Notes under the pieces: generated by a model
Seen by the model: only the letters and a program-made list of their open reading frames with translations
Databases searched by the model: none
What the model was told of the DNA's origin: nothing
Program-made: the position numbers and the translations under genes
Part shown: piece by piece, positions 14,829 through 15,298 of the stretch
Position numbering within the stretch: position 1 is the stretch's first letter
How the letters are laid out: every line of letters begins with the position of its first letter
Assembly: GCA_030043155.1 (NCBI GenBank)
Contig: JASHYE010000126.1
Coordinates: forward strand, 1-15,298
Direction of reading: 5' to 3'
DNA length: 15,298 nucleotides
Source: Candidatus Acidiferrales bacterium
GTDB taxonomy: Bacteria; Acidobacteriota; Terriglobia; Acidoferrales; UBA7541

Positions 14829-15298
14829 TAAACTTCACCCGCCGGTACCAATTGCGACTTGGATTCCTTCATCATCACGCGCCGGCCGGCAGCTGTCTGC
14901 GACAGGCGCTCATGCACGATCGCGATTACGCGCCCAGGGGAAATGGATTGAATGCAGTCACAGGGTGTCCATGCCCCTCGGAAGCATGGATAGCACGCGC
15001 GCATCGGACAAATCGCGATTCCCGCGTTGTGTCTGGGAGCGCGCCGCTCGGCGGACGTCGGCCCAAAAATGCTGACGGTCGGCGTTCCCAGTGCGGCCGC
15101 CATGTGCATCAGGCCGGTATCGCCTGAGAGAAACAAATCACAGCAGCTCAGCATCGCCATGGTCTGACGGATCGTCCACTGGCCCGCGCCCTCCAGCCAC
15201 GGAACGTTCCCGGCATAACGGCGCGCGACTTGTGCACTCGCAAGCTCTTCCTTGTTGCCGAAGCTGACCACACGCAGCCCGGCGTGGCGTTTTCGCAT
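14828..15298 (-). CDS. Glycosyltransferase family 9 (heptosyltransferase family), C-terminal part (cut by window edge)
   Basis: The frame is open to the right edge and gives 156 residues, about the last 40% of a GT9 protein (usual length 340-400). TIRQTMAMLSCCDLFLSGDTGLMHMAAALGTPTVSIFGPTS (about 42-82) is the hallmark nucleotide-sugar binding segment, with the conserved Asp in SGDTGLMH. The tail carries a Cys-rich stretch (CPMRACYPCFRG...CDC) often seen near the C-terminus of these enzymes, then an SPGRVIAIVHERL helix. The Met at the very edge is probably internal, because the Rossmann N-domain is missing. GT9 enzymes transfer heptose from ADP-heptose to lipopolysaccharide core, and relatives act in exopolysaccharide clusters. 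The stop codon shares one base with the GTG of the AsnB gene. It is the first visible gene of the operon; the promoter lies outside the window. Confidence 0.9.
   Translation of the reverse strand: MRKRHAGLRVVSFGNKEELASAQVARRYAGNVPWLEGAGQWTIRQTMAMLSCCDLFLSGDTGLMHMAAALGTPTVSIFGPTSAERRAPRHNAGIAICPMRACYPCFRGAWTPCDCIQSISPGRVIAIVHERLSQTAAGRRVMMKESKSQLVPAGEV

Overview
The window looks like chromosomal DNA of a soil-type Gram-negative bacterium, most likely an Acidobacteriota (Terriglobia-like) genome. This rests on moderate GC, frequent GTG/TTG starts, and a mix of secreted S9/S10 peptidases, a DUF1579-like secreted protein, GH39 and glycoamylase-like hydrolases and an exopolysaccharide locus. The phylum is an inference from gene content, since no 16S or marker gene is present. 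No mobile element, integrase, CRISPR array or rRNA was seen.

Left part (1-3131): the 3' end of an S9 prolyl-oligopeptidase-type peptidase gene; a small secreted DUF1579-like protein; a complete tRNA-His(GTG) with encoded CCA and the G-1:C73 pair; a PLP-dependent cystathionine gamma-synthase-family enzyme on the + strand; and, convergent to it, a DUF892 (YciE/YciF) ferritin-like gene on the - strand.

Middle part (3132-8160): a secreted GH39 glycosidase (+) and a Tat-exported glycoamylase-like/GH144-type protein (-) face each other and share 50 bp of coding DNA at their 3' ends. Divergent from the latter, behind a plausible sigma70 promoter, is a secreted S10 serine carboxypeptidase with its full catalytic triad. 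This block looks like an extracytoplasmic polysaccharide and peptide degradation region.

Right part (8200-15298, all - strand): one tightly packed operon of at least seven genes, running from the right edge leftwards. The order is GT9 (heptosyltransferase-family) glycosyltransferase, partial; AsnB-type glutamine amidotransferase; ExoA-like GT2 with C-terminal membrane segments; bacterial sugar transferase that primes synthesis on a polyprenyl phosphate; split transketolase N subunit; split transketolase C subunit; DegT/DnrJ/EryC1/StrS sugar aminotransferase. Junctions are 1-nt, 4-nt and 11-nt overlaps or gaps of 10-15 nt. The first four genes are a standard surface-polysaccharide assembly set. 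The last three form a translationally coupled module that probably makes an unusual sugar precursor, by two-carbon ketol transfer and then transamination. I consider this module the most interesting item in the window, and its product cannot be told from sequence alone.
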